From Deinococcus marmoris (GTDB taxonomy: Bacteria > Deinococcota > Deinococci > Deinococcales > Deinococcaceae): a stretch of 64,000 bases of DNA. The position numbers were made by a program, and so were the translations under genes. The stretch is from the NCBI RefSeq assembly GCF_001949125.1, contig NZ_MSTI01000020.1, forward strand, positions 1 to 64,000, in the 5' to 3' direction. Of this stretch, positions 23,949 through 34,790 are shown piece by piece (position 1 is the stretch's first letter; each line of letters starts with the position of its first letter). A model generated the notes under the pieces. The model saw only the letters and a list, made by a program, of their open reading frames with translations. It did no database searches and was not told the origin of the DNA.

Positions 23949-23982
23949 AATCTCGCTCTTTTAATCTGGCTCTTTGAATTTG
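23941..23982. repeat. Three 14-bp tandem repeats in a terminator tail
   Basis: GCTCTTTTAATCTC (23941), GCTCTTTTAATCTG (23955) and GCTCTTTGAATTTG (23969). The first unit includes the end of the terminator stem and its T-tract, so the terminator tail itself seems to have been amplified. The third unit runs into TTGACG, a possible minus-35 for the next gene. Confidence 0.85.
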
Positions 23983-24026
23983 ACGGTGGCGTCTTGCGGA
24001 GTTCAGGGCCGAAGTAGACTGTCCCC

Positions 24027-24578
24027 ATGACCGAACCCGCCTACCAGACCATGACGGAAGAGGAATATCTGCGCTGGGACGGCCCACGGGACGCCAAATG
24101 GGAGTTTGTGGACGGCTTTATCTATGCCCAGGCAGGAGCCAGCAAACCGCATGGCCTCATTGCCGGGAATATCCTCCGGGTTCTCCTGAATGCGGCTGAC
24201 GACGGTCCCTGCTATGTCATTCCCAGTGACCTTAAAGTGCGCGTCTACCGCGATGGGCGTCCCCGCTACTACCTGCCGGACATCGTGGTGGTGTGCGAAT
24301 CGAGCATGGTGGGCAACGTCGAGACCCAGCCCTGCCTGATCGTCGAAATCCTGAGCGCCAGCACCCGCGCGGTGGACGAGACCTTCAAGGCCAGCGACTA
24401 TCAGCGGCTGGAGAGCTTGCAGGGCTATCTGCTGGTGGACAGCGAGCGGCAGGGGGTCATGTTCCACCGCCGCACCGCGCAGGGCTGGCAACTGGAAGCG
24501 GTGGACGAGTCGGTGCAGTTGCCGTGTCTGGATGTGTCGCTGAGTGTGGATGCGATTTACCGGAATGTGCCGCTGTAA
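24027..24578 (+). CDS. Uma2-family putative endonuclease, copy 1
   Basis: A 183-aa Uma2 (DUF820) protein with the PD-(D/E)XK fold. TEEEYLRWDGPRDAKWEFVDGFIY is split over the N-terminus, then YYLPDIVVVCE gives the catalytic Asp and CLIVEILSAST the Glu, with DYQRLESLQGYLLVDSE after it. The nuclease role is predicted for the family, not demonstrated. TAGACT (24015-24020) ends six bases before ATG 24027, with no ribosome binding site. It is paralogous to the next gene and has a similar start region. Confidence 0.85.
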   Translation: MTEPAYQTMTEEEYLRWDGPRDAKWEFVDGFIYAQAGASKPHGLIAGNILRVLLNAADDGPCYVIPSDLKVRVYRDGRPRYYLPDIVVVCESSMVGNVETQPCLIVEILSASTRAVDETFKASDYQRLESLQGYLLVDSERQGVMFHRRTAQGWQLEAVDESVQLPCLDVSLSVDAIYRNVPL

Positions 24579-24616
24579 TGCTGCTGGCTCACAGCAACGC
24601 GAAGTAAACTACCCCC

Positions 24617-25201
24617 ATGACCAGTTCGGCCCTCCAGAAAATCAGCGAGGCAGACTACCTCCGCACGGAGGAACACAGCCCGTTCAAGCGTGAGTACGTT
24701 GACGGCTTCGTCTACGCCCTGCACGGCGAGGACAGTCCAAACGCTCAGGCTGGCGCACTCAGCAGGCATGGGCTGATCGGCAAGAATCTGATTGCCGCCC
24801 TGCACCGTCCCGCGCTGCGCCAGGGGTGCAAAGTCTATGCCAGCGATATGCGAGTGCGAATCCAGGCCAGGGGCACGCGCTACTACTACCCCGATGTCGT
24901 GCTGACCTGCGAGGACATGGCCGACGATGCCAGATATTGCAGCAGTCCGTGTTTCATCGTCGAGGTGCTGAGCCAGAGTACGCAGGTGGTAGACCGGGGC
25001 CAGAAGCTCTCGGAATACACGGCTTTGCCCAGCCTTCAGGGGTATCTGATGGTGGACACCGCCACCTGCGCCGCCCGGCTGTACATCCGCGAGGGCGACG
25101 GCTGGAGCGAACAGTATGTCGAGGACGCTGGAACACTCCGGCTGCCCTGCGTGGACGTGGAAATAACGCTGGACGGGTTGTATGAGGGAACGAGCCTTTG
25201 A
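24617..25201 (+). CDS. Uma2-family putative endonuclease, copy 2
   Basis: A 194-aa paralogue of the preceding gene. The same blocks are seen: ISEADYLRTEEHSPFKREYVDGFVY region, YYYPDVVLTCE, CFIVEVLSQST and EYTALPSLQGYLMVDT. TAAACT (24605-24610) ends six bases before ATG 24617 (leaderless). The bases just before both Uma2 starts are alike, so the promoter was duplicated with the gene. Convergent with the DUF559 gene, 7 bp between stops. Function uncertain. Confidence 0.85.
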   Translation: MTSSALQKISEADYLRTEEHSPFKREYVDGFVYALHGEDSPNAQAGALSRHGLIGKNLIAALHRPALRQGCKVYASDMRVRIQARGTRYYYPDVVLTCEDMADDARYCSSPCFIVEVLSQSTQVVDRGQKLSEYTALPSLQGYLMVDTATCAARLYIREGDGWSEQYVEDAGTLRLPCVDVEITLDGLYEGTSL

Positions 25202-25208
25202 CTCGGCT

Positions 25209-25580
25209 TTAAGACGGCGTGCTTCTGTAATCCCCACCACACGCCCCCGCAATCCCCGCACACACCCCCGCAAAATTCCCCTCCACCTCCGCATTCGCCA
25301 GCCGCAGCACCTGCACCCCGGCCTCTGCCAGCACCCGCGAACGCTGGGCGTCATACACCTGCGCTTCCGCCGAGTCGTGCGATCTACCGTCCAGCTCGAT
25401 GCACAGCCGCAGCGACGGCGCGTAGAAATCCAGCACGTAGCCCAGGAGTGGGACTTGACGGCGGAACTTGACTGGGTAGGTTCGCAAAAACTCGAACCAC
25501 AATTTGCGTTCGGCGGGGGTCTGTCCGTTTCGCAACTCCCGCGCTCGTGGGGCCAGTTTACGGGTGTAGTTCTCGCGCAT
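25209..25580 (-). CDS. DUF559 protein (VSR-like nuclease fold)
   Basis: A 123-aa DUF559 protein. The N-terminus RKLAPRARELRNGQTPAERK is the family opening. The catalytic-type strand pair is YVLDFYAPSLRLCIELDG, giving D and E-x-D as in VSR mismatch endonucleases, followed by a short helix and VLRLANAEVEGN. DUF559 genes are common and their role is not established. TAAGCT (25587-25592 on the plus strand) lies six bases before ATG 25580, a leaderless signal. Confidence 0.83.
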   Translation of the reverse strand: MRENYTRKLAPRARELRNGQTPAERKLWFEFLRTYPVKFRRQVPLLGYVLDFYAPSLRLCIELDGRSHDSAEAQVYDAQRSRVLAEAGVQVLRLANAEVEGNFAGVCAGIAGACGGDYRSTPS

Positions 25581-25601
25581 AGCCTTAGCTTACGCGGGGA
25601 C

Positions 25602-25727
25602 AACCCCTCAGTCGGCTGCGCCGCCAGCTCCCCTCAAAAGGGAGCCAAAAAGCGCCGGAAATGCCGTGTGGGTGGCCCCCCGAAGCCTCCCTTCTAAGGG
25701 AAGGTGGCCCGTAGGGCCGGAGGGGTT
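25602..25727. repeat. Nested inverted-repeat element, about 126 bp
   Basis: The outer ends AACCCCTC (25602-25609) and GAGGGGTT (25720-25727) are exact inverted copies. Inside are further hairpins such as GCTCCC/GGGAGC (25627-25645) and a CCTT/AAGG stem near 25690-25710. No coding frame. It looks like a dispersed intergenic repeat. It separates the DUF559 gene from the AT-rich gene. Confidence 0.6.
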
Positions 25728-25797
25728 TACGCAGCCCCACCGCCCCTTCCCGCTCCCCAACCCCACCACGCCCAAGCACAGGCTTTAGATATTTGAA

Positions 25798-25803
25798 TAT
25801 ACT
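25798..25803 (+). promoter_or_regulatory. Minus-10 TATACT before the AT-rich gene
   Basis: TATACT is one base from consensus and lies 9 nt before ATG 25813. That ATG opens only a 21-codon frame, which overlaps the start of the 400-codon frame (see 25860-27062). Confidence 0.5.
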
Positions 25804-25859
25804 CAGCGACACATGAATGAGATACCACTTCAATTACTCTCCGAAAGCTCCAAGATTAT

Positions 25860-27062
25860 TTGGCTGACGTGCATTTAAGATTTAGGCAATCAATTTTACA
25901 AATTTCGGATCGTATACGAAGTTATTTTGAAGGCGATAGATCTAATATCGACGATCTTCTAGTTATTCAGTTGACGTTGGTTAAATATATAAAATATTAC
26001 GAGAAAAGAATATCAGAAATTAAAGCAGAGGAAGGTCAGCAAAAACTCAAGCTTAAAATTGGCATGGTTTCTAAAGAAAATGCGGCAATAATAAAAATAA
26101 GAATTAAGAATTTCAGATACAAAAAAGATCATTATAAGAATTCAATCTATATTCTCAGGAGTTTGGGTGATTACATCGCCTTTTCGCTTTTTGATCCTTG
26201 GGATTTGAAGCCTTTGACTTTCAGCGACTCGTCTGGAAATATATCTGGTAAATCCGGCCTAAGAAACGAGATTAAAATTCTTAAAGCAATCTTTTCCAAT
26301 GGCTCAGAATGTATACTAAATAATATAACTAACACTATAAGACATGGTGATATAACAGTTAACATAGAAGGGTTTCCATTGATTATGGAGATTAAGTCAA
26401 GCTCGTCCGAGGGAAAAAGAGCTAGCCGTCAAATTGAGAATATAAATAATATAATGGAGTATCTATATTCTGGGGAAACTACAAATATATATGGCTTGGA
26501 AGACAGAGATGAACAAAAAATGATTAGAGTCAGCGCTTACAAAGAACCGGAATACTATATTTCAGAATTACAGGATGCGGTGACAAGAGCATACGAATTC
26601 GGTACTGGACTAGTATTTGTTGGAAATGAAGCAGCAATCGTCGCATCGACAGATTCAAAAATTAGTCTTCCTGCAAATATCTTGGACAAATGGAAAAGTG
26701 AAGAAATAAGAACACAGATAATTAACAGTTATAAGTTCAAGATCAGATCACTCACACCATTTTGGATGTCGTTTAGCAGCGATTCTCATGTATGTGACAT
26801 ATATAGTGGTGATTTAGTTGTTGCTATATTCTTAAATATTTCGCATCTGAAAAGAATCGCCTACACCAATGATTATAATTTAGACACTTTAGAAGATGAT
26901 GAGTGGGCTTTCTCATTGGCCCAGGTTGGAGAGCCTGAAAATAAAATGTTTATTAGTCATATTCACATGAGTAGAATTTTCTTTGAATTTCTTAGGCCAG
27001 AGTGGTTAATTGAAAACTCCATCAACACATACGAAACATCAAATCCACTCGGCAACACATAA
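25860..27062 (+). CDS. AT-rich gene, putative PD-(D/E)XK nuclease
   Basis: A protein of about 400 aa unlike its neighbours in base use: 15 of the 60 bases at 26281-26340 are G or C, with many rare-type AT codons. Recent transfer is likely. The N-terminus is helical and Lys-rich (about 1-95). A central domain carries a PD-(D/E)XK pattern: E137 in a helix (LRNEIKIL), D164 in HGDITVNIEG, then E177-I-K179 in LIMEIKSSS, followed by a helix with RQIENINNIMEYL. The C-terminal 190 residues are unassigned. The start is unclear: TTG 25860 or GTG 25869. The frame is open back to 25821 without an ATG, and the nearby promoter points to ATG 25813 in another frame. The role might be defence-type DNA cleavage; this is inference. 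Confidence 0.72.
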   Translation: MADVHLRFRQSILQISDRIRSYFEGDRSNIDDLLVIQLTLVKYIKYYEKRISEIKAEEGQQKLKLKIGMVSKENAAIIKIRIKNFRYKKDHYKNSIYILRSLGDYIAFSLFDPWDLKPLTFSDSSGNISGKSGLRNEIKILKAIFSNGSECILNNITNTIRHGDITVNIEGFPLIMEIKSSSSEGKRASRQIENINNIMEYLYSGETTNIYGLEDRDEQKMIRVSAYKEPEYYISELQDAVTRAYEFGTGLVFVGNEAAIVASTDSKISLPANILDKWKSEEIRTQIINSYKFKIRSLTPFWMSFSSDSHVCDIYSGDLVVAIFLNISHLKRIAYTNDYNLDTLEDDEWAFSLAQVGEPENKMFISHIHMSRIFFEFLRPEWLIENSINTYETSNPLGNT

Positions 27063-27066
27063 TGAA

Positions 27067-27092
27067 CCCCCGCCCAGTCTCCCAGGCGGGGG
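27067..27092. terminator. Hairpin between convergent genes
   Basis: CCCCCGCC and GGCGGGGG form an 8-bp stem with a 10-nt loop. There is no long T-tract on either side. It may serve both the AT-rich gene and aconitase. Confidence 0.6.
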
Positions 27093-27117
27093 CCATCACT
27101 TGTCCACTCTCAGCGGA

Positions 27118-29841
<2,724 letters not shown>

Positions 29842-29988
29842 GATTGATAGCCTCCTTGCCCTTGCGGGCGTCCCCTCTATCATAAGCCGCGACGGGCAGA
29901 AATCGGGCGTCACCCGCATAGTCACGGCGTTCATCTTCTGTCACTACGCCAGGAACAACACACTATTCCACTTAGAAGAGGTTTTCCC

Positions 29989-30813
29989 ATGCCAGAGCAA
30001 CTCGAACCCCATCAGAAAGCCAGAATGACCGCCCTGGAAACCACCGTCCGCGACGGCCTGCGCGACTTCCGCCGCACCGGACAGGCGCTGAGTGAAATCC
30101 GCGACAACGAATTCTTCCGCGCGGGATACGACTCCTTTGAATCCTATTTGCAAGACCGCTGGGGCTTCACGCCGCCGCAGGCCGGACGGCTGATGGAGGC
30201 GGCGGACGTGGCGAAAGTGCTGGACCCGCTGGGCATCCAGCCCAGGAACGAGGCGCAGGCCCGCACCTTCAAGGCCGCCGCGAAACTGGTCACCGAACTG
30301 GAGCCGGAAGACCAGCGCGTGGTGGCCCGACTGGTGGAAGGCGTCATGCCCCCCCAGGCTGAGGGCGACGATTCTCCGCCCTGGGACCTGCCCGCCGCCG
30401 AGGTTCGCATCATGGCGAGCGTGGTTAAAAGACTGGACGCCGACGCCACCGTCTACCACCCCGAAAACGGGCGCGAGGTGGCAATGGGCACCCTCAGCGG
30501 CCCCGAACGCTACGAGGTCATCCGCACGCATGTGGACCAGAAGACCCAGGCGTACCGCGAAAAGCAGGAGGCCAAAGCAAACGCCCCGCAGGCCGAGAAC
30601 GTCAACTGGGGCGACTGGATCCTGAATTACGCGGCGCAGAACCTGGGGCCGGGGCAGCGGTTGGAACTGGTGGTGGAACCGGACGGCAGCGGCGCAAGTC
30701 GCGCAGTGGCAAGGGTGGTGGACGGCAACACGGGCGAGGTGCTGGCGGCAGGTCAGGGGGCCGTGACGCTGAAGAAAGCGGCCTTAAATCTGGCGGCGGA
30801 GGTTCGGGGATAA
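29989..30813 (+). CDS. Hypothetical protein with plasmid/phage-type DNA-associated motif
   Basis: A 274-aa soluble protein. Residues about 15-75 (LRDFRRTGQALSEIRDNEFF, then FESYLQDRWGFTPPQAGRLM and EAADV) match a motif common in plasmid, phage and restriction-associated proteins, where a helix-turn-helix-like segment follows a GxALxEIRD helix. The middle is linker-like and the C-terminal 75 residues form a separate beta-rich unit. AGAAGAGG lies 8 nt before ATG 29989. It is divergent from acnA. DNA binding is an inference and no enzymatic motif is visible. Confidence 0.65.
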   Translation: MPEQLEPHQKARMTALETTVRDGLRDFRRTGQALSEIRDNEFFRAGYDSFESYLQDRWGFTPPQAGRLMEAADVAKVLDPLGIQPRNEAQARTFKAAAKLVTELEPEDQRVVARLVEGVMPPQAEGDDSPPWDLPAAEVRIMASVVKRLDADATVYHPENGREVAMGTLSGPERYEVIRTHVDQKTQAYREKQEAKANAPQAENVNWGDWILNYAAQNLGPGQRLELVVEPDGSGASRAVARVVDGNTGEVLAAGQGAVTLKKAALNLAAEVRG

Positions 30814-30821
30814 CAGCCGAC

Positions 30822-30853
30822 GAGAGGGCAGCGCACACCCGCACTGCCCTCTC
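30822..30853. terminator. Bidirectional hairpin between convergent genes
   Basis: GAGAGGGCAG (30822-30831) and CTGCCCTCTC (30844-30853) form a perfect 10-bp stem with a 12-nt loop. It lies between the stops of the plus-strand hypothetical gene and the minus-strand BMP gene. Confidence 0.7.
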
Positions 30854-30878
30854 TGTGACCTGATGTTCTCGCCTGCGC

Positions 30879-32075
30879 TTACTTCTTCGGCTCGTCGGCC
30901 ACCTGTCCGGTCACGCCGGGGGCCACCCAGGCCATGTTGTTCAGCTCGGCCACGGTGATGACCTTGCCTGCTCCGATCCGCAGAATGCCGTTGCGGTCCT
31001 TGATCGGGCCGGTGAAGGGATCGAACTTGCCGCCCTTTTCCATCTCGGCTTTCAGGGCCATCACGCGGTCATAGACGCTGACCTGCTTGCCGCCCACGGT
31101 CATCATTTTGGCCTTCATCTGCGGCACCCACTTGGGGTTGACCGCCATGCCGGGTTCCGCGCCCAGCTCCACGCTGCCGCCACGCAGCAGGTTCCAGTAG
31201 TCCACCTTGTCCAGATTGCCGATCTTGTAGGTGCCGTTATGCACCTTGGTCAGGAAGTCGATGTAGATCTTGTCCCAGTGGACCAGTTGCCCGCTGACGG
31301 CGTAATCGGGGGCGAACTTGTACATCGGCGAGTAGTGCGCGAAGGACGGAATCTTGCGCGCGCCGGCCGTCTGCACCACGGTGGCGCTGTCCTCGGTGAA
31401 GGCCAGTGCGCCCGCGCCCTCGCTGATCAGGGCCTCGGCGGCCTCGCGGGCCTTGTTGGGATCGAACCACGAGTTGATCCACTTGACGGCCACGGTGGCC
31501 TTGGGATTGACCGCACGTGCGCCCAGCGCAAAGGCGCTGATGTGCCGCTTGAGTTCCGGGACCGGGAAGGCGGCCACGTAGCCCAGCTTGTCTGTTTTGC
31601 TGACGGCGGCGGCCATCATGCCGTTCAGGTAGTAGAGCTGATAGAAGTCGGCCATGTAGGTGCCCATGTTCGGCGCACGCTTGAAGCCGCTGGCGTGCAT
31701 GAACATCACCTTGGGGTACTTCTTGGCCGCCTCCAGCGTCTGGTCCATGTAGCCGAAGGAGGTGGTGAAGATCACCTGGCAGTTGTCCTTGACCAGCCGG
31801 TCGATCACCGGGGTGGCCTGACCTTCGGGGACGTTTTCCACGTACTTGGTTTCCAGCCACGGCAGCGCCTTCTCGGTCAGCTTGCGGGCCTCGTCGTGCG
31901 CGTAGCTCCAGCCGATGTCGCCCACCGGGCCGATGTAGATGAAGCAGGCTTTGAGCTTGTCGCCGGTCTGGGCCTGGGCGGAGGGACTGCCGGCGACGCT
32001 GAACAGGGCGACGGACAGGGGCAGGGCAGCGAGAAGCGCTTTTTTCAGGGCGTGTTTCGGGGGGGAACCTTTCAT
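30879..32075 (-). CDS. BMP-family ABC transporter substrate-binding protein
   Basis: Secreted binding protein of 398 aa of the BMP/PnrA group, whose members bind nucleosides or related ligands. The signal peptide runs to about residue 36 (SPSAQAQTG). The N-terminal domain strand KACFIYIGPVGDIGWSYAHD is diagnostic, and VIFTTSFGYMDQTLEAAKKY follows. GGAGG lies 7-8 nt before ATG 32075. No permease or ATPase genes are adjacent; the gene upstream is divergent. It may therefore work with a transporter encoded elsewhere. Confidence 0.9.
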   Translation of the reverse strand: MKGSPPKHALKKALLAALPLSVALFSVAGSPSAQAQTGDKLKACFIYIGPVGDIGWSYAHDEARKLTEKALPWLETKYVENVPEGQATPVIDRLVKDNCQVIFTTSFGYMDQTLEAAKKYPKVMFMHASGFKRAPNMGTYMADFYQLYYLNGMMAAAVSKTDKLGYVAAFPVPELKRHISAFALGARAVNPKATVAVKWINSWFDPNKAREAAEALISEGAGALAFTEDSATVVQTAGARKIPSFAHYSPMYKFAPDYAVSGQLVHWDKIYIDFLTKVHNGTYKIGNLDKVDYWNLLRGGSVELGAEPGMAVNPKWVPQMKAKMMTVGGKQVSVYDRVMALKAEMEKGGKFDPFTGPIKDRNGILRIGAGKVITVAELNNMAWVAPGVTGQVADEPKK

Positions 32076-32387
32076 GGGTGAACCTCCAGTGAAGATGATG
32101 GGAATGTCCTCTCATTGTGCCTGGAATTAGCCCGCAGTGTGAAGGGCCTGTCTGACAGCGGAGACACGTCCTGGGGCGCGTTCCAGAAATCGGCATCCAC
32201 CAGGAACGCAGGGTCTGAAATCAGCGGGGCCGGGAGGGCGGAGCATTCACGCCGCCTTAAGGTTTCGTTGGACCTCTTCCCCACTTCGCAAAATCTGTGA
32301 CGGTTCATTGAACCGATGTCGCGCAGACTGCGTATAGCTGTACAGAGCAGGTCCGACACAGCCGTATTCAACCGAGGAGGCCCACCC
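32076..32387. other. Divergent promoter region, 312 bp
   Basis: No gene is supportable. The msrP side holds TTGAAC (32308-32313) and TATAGC (32333-32338), 19 bp apart, and a palindrome described separately. Confidence 0.5.
32301..32315. promoter_or_regulatory. Palindrome overlapping the msrP minus-35
   Basis: CGGTTCATTGAACCG has perfect 7-bp arms around one T. It covers the putative minus-35 TTGAAC, a typical repressor position. The regulator is unknown. Confidence 0.5.
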
Positions 32388-33395
32388 ATGAGCAACACAC
32401 CCGACGACAACCAGATCAACCCCAGCGAGATCAATCCCGAAGAGCGCCGCATCCTGGTTCCCGGCAGCCCAATCAATCCCCGCCGCGAGTTCCTGCGGAG
32501 CGCCGCGCTGTTTACGGGCACCGTAGCAGCGCTGGGCGGTGGGCTGGAAGTCCTGACCCGTCGCCCCGGCGTGGGCAGCGCCGAGGCGCAGGGCACCGAC
32601 TTCGCCCAGGCCAGCCGTCCGCTGGGACCCTACGACACCAAGGAAGCCGTGACCTCCTACCAGCAGGCCACCACCTACAACAACTTCTACGAACTGGGCA
32701 CCGACAAGGCCGACCCGGCGCGCAACGCGGCCAGCCTCAAGCCGCGCCCCTGGACGGTCAAGATTGACGGCGAGGTCAAGAAGCCGCAGACGGTGGACAT
32801 CGACACCCTGCAATCGTGGTTTCCCCTGGAAGACCGCATCTACCGCATGCGCTGCGTGGAGGGCTGGAGTATGGTCATGCCGTGGCTGGGCTTTCCGCTG
32901 GCCGGGCTGATCCGCCGCATCGAACCGACGAGCAAGGCCAAGTACGTGCAGTTCACCGCGCTGCTGGACCCCAAGATGTTCCCGGGCCAGAAGAGCAACG
33001 TGCTGGACTGGCCGTATGTGGAGGGCCTCAGGCTGGACGAGGCGCTGCATCCGCTGGCCTTCATGGCGGTGGGCCTGCACGGCAAGGTGCTGCCCGGCCA
33101 GAACGGTGCGCCGCTGCGTCTGGTGGTGCCGTGGAAGTACGGCTTCAAGGGCATCAAGAGCATCGTGAAGATCACGCTGACCGAGAAAATGCCCAAGACC
33201 ACCTGGGCACTGGCCGCCCCCAGCGAGTACGGCTTTTACGCCAACGTCAACCCCGCCGTGCCGCACCCGCGCTGGAGCCAGGCCACCGAACGCCGCATCG
33301 GTGAACTGGGCCGCCGCAAGACCCTGCCCTTCAACGGCTACGCCGACGAGGTGGCCGGGCTGTACAAGGGCATGGATCTCAGGAAGAACTTCTAA
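32388..33395 (+). CDS. msrP: Protein-methionine-sulfoxide reductase, molybdopterin subunit
   Basis: Extracytoplasmic molybdoenzyme of 335 aa that reduces oxidised methionines in envelope proteins. A twin-arginine signal is evident: [11 protein letters not shown] near residues 34-44, followed by a hydrophobic stretch and a cleavage region at GSAEAQG. The molybdenum-ligating Cys is in [11 protein letters not shown]. The oxidoreductase blocks [12 protein letters not shown] and [12 protein letters not shown] fit the family. GAGGAGG lies 6 nt before ATG 32388. The membrane partner msrQ starts 2 bp after the stop, so the two form an operon. Confidence 0.94.
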   Translation: MSNTPDDNQINPSEINPEERRILVPGSPINPRREFLRSAALFTGTVAALGGGLEVLTRRPGVGSAEAQGTDFAQASRPLGPYDTKEAVTSYQQATTYNNFYELGTDKADPARNAASLKPRPWTVKIDGEVKKPQTVDIDTLQSWFPLEDRIYRMRCVEGWSMVMPWLGFPLAGLIRRIEPTSKAKYVQFTALLDPKMFPGQKSNVLDWPYVEGLRLDEALHPLAFMAVGLHGKVLPGQNGAPLRLVVPWKYGFKGIKSIVKITLTEKMPKTTWALAAPSEYGFYANVNPAVPHPRWSQATERRIGELGRRKTLPFNGYADEVAGLYKGMDLRKNF

Positions 33396-33397
33396 GC

Positions 33398-34087
33398 ATG
33401 AGTACCGGAGACGCGCGCCCGGCTGCGCCAGCGGCAAAAGCCCCGGCCAGGGGTTCGTATCAGCCCAAACGCAAGGCCGCGTCGCTGGGCTGGCTGGTCC
33501 CCGCCGTCGCGGTGGGCGGTCTGCTGCCCGTGGCGGTCATGCTGTGGGACGCCTACACCGGAGCGCTGGGCGCAAACCCCATTCAGCGGGCCACCCTTCA
33601 GACCGGGCTGCTGACGCTGACGCTGCTGGTGGCCTCGCTGGCCTGCACACCGCTGCGGCTGCTGACCGGCTGGAAGTGGCCCGCGCGCATCCGCAAGTCG
33701 CTGGGGCTGCTGGCCTTCGGGTACGCCGTGCTGCACTTCCTGATCTACCTGTTCGATCACGGCTTCAGCCTGGGCGTGATGTTCGACGACGTGCTGAAAC
33801 GGCCCTTCGTGACGGTGGGGTTCACGGCGCTGCTGCTGCTGGTGCCGCTGGCCCTCACGAGCGGCAAGAACTCGGTCAAGAAGCTGGGCTTTCAGAAGTG
33901 GACCCGGCTGCATCAACTGGTGTATCTGGCCGTCGCCTTCGGGGCGCTGCACTACTACTGGGGCGTCAAGAAGGACCATGTGCCGCCATTGATCTACGTG
34001 GGTGTCATCGCCGTGCTGTTTGCGATGCGGTTCATCAAGCGCAAGCCGACGAAGAAGACCGGGGCTGGGAAAATCAACCCGGCCTGA
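33398..34087 (+). CDS. msrQ: Heme membrane subunit of MsrPQ
   Basis: Inner-membrane cytochrome-b-type protein of 229 aa passing electrons from the quinone pool or flavin to MsrP. Six hydrophobic segments are visible after a Lys/Ala-rich N-terminus. Candidate heme His residues are in YAVLHFLIYLFDHGF and KWTRLHQLVYLAV, with a third in GALHYYWGVKKD. It starts 2 bp after msrP with AGGAAG inside the msrP end. A strong terminator follows. Confidence 0.92.
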   Translation: MSTGDARPAAPAAKAPARGSYQPKRKAASLGWLVPAVAVGGLLPVAVMLWDAYTGALGANPIQRATLQTGLLTLTLLVASLACTPLRLLTGWKWPARIRKSLGLLAFGYAVLHFLIYLFDHGFSLGVMFDDVLKRPFVTVGFTALLLLVPLALTSGKNSVKKLGFQKWTRLHQLVYLAVAFGALHYYWGVKKDHVPPLIYVGVIAVLFAMRFIKRKPTKKTGAGKINPA

Positions 34088-34102
34088 ACCCATACCACTG
34101 AA

Positions 34103-34141
34103 CCGCGCCGCCTTCCAGACTGGAAGGCGGCGCGGCTTTTT
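34103..34141 (+). terminator. Rho-independent terminator after msrPQ
   Basis: A perfect 15-bp stem (34103-34117 with 34121-34135, arm CCGCGCCGCCTTCCA), 3-nt loop, then CTTTTT. Confidence 0.93.
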
Positions 34142-34259
34142 GCTGCGTTGAGGCGGACGAATTGAACCCGGCCTCCCTCCAGACGCGTAGTGAAACCAAA
34201 GGCCCGCCCCTCCAGCCCAGGCGAGGCGGTGCGGAGGTCTTCCCCGTGAGGTGTCCACT

Positions 34260-34790
34260 ATGAAACGCACACTGCTGCTCTCCACTGCCCTGACCCTGCT
34301 GACCTCCGCCTGCGCGGTCACGTCCGGCACCGCTCCCCCGGCGCTCACAGGCGGCCCCTGGCTGAACACCGCCTCACAGGCCGCTGGCCCCAGCCTGGCC
34401 GACCTGCGCGGAAAAGTGGTGATCGTCAATTTCTGGGTGTACTCGTGCATCAACTGCCACAACAGCCTGCCCACCCTCAAATCCTGGTACAGCAAATACA
34501 GGGATCAGGGGCTGGAAATCGTCGGCATCCACACCCCTGAATTCGAGTCGGACAAGCCCACCGCGAACGTGATCGCGTCCCTGAAAGACGACGGCGTGAC
34601 GTGGCCGATCTTGCAGGACAACGACTCCAAGAACTGGCGGGCGTGGCAGAACCAGGCGTGGCCCACCTTCTACCTGATCGACCGCGCGGGCAAGGTCCGC
34701 AGTGTCCACCGGGGCGAGATCAGCAGCCGCTTTCCGCAGGCGATTCCGGGCCTGGAAGCCAACCTCAAGAGTCTGCTGGCCGAGAAGTGA
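34260..34790 (+). CDS. TlpA/redoxin-family lipoprotein thiol-disulfide protein
   Basis: A 176-aa extracytoplasmic thioredoxin-fold protein. The signal sequence ends in a lipobox-like LTSAC (Cys near residue 18). The active site is SCINCHNSLP, a CxxC motif typical of the TlpA/ResA/DipZ C-terminal group. The fold continues with GLEIVGIHTPEFE and the cis-Pro strand AWPTFYLIDRAGKV. GTGAGGT lies about 9 nt before ATG 34260, preferred to GTG 34251 because the signal peptide starts at MKRTLLL. Its stop overlaps the next gene's start, so the pair is coupled. Confidence 0.87.
   Translation: MKRTLLLSTALTLLTSACAVTSGTAPPALTGGPWLNTASQAAGPSLADLRGKVVIVNFWVYSCINCHNSLPTLKSWYSKYRDQGLEIVGIHTPEFESDKPTANVIASLKDDGVTWPILQDNDSKNWRAWQNQAWPTFYLIDRAGKVRSVHRGEISSRFPQAIPGLEANLKSLLAEK

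Noticed and set aside
29880..29988. Radiation-desiccation response motif before the 29989 gene
   Set aside because: I looked for the TTATGTCATTGACATAA-type palindrome here and before other genes and saw no convincing match.
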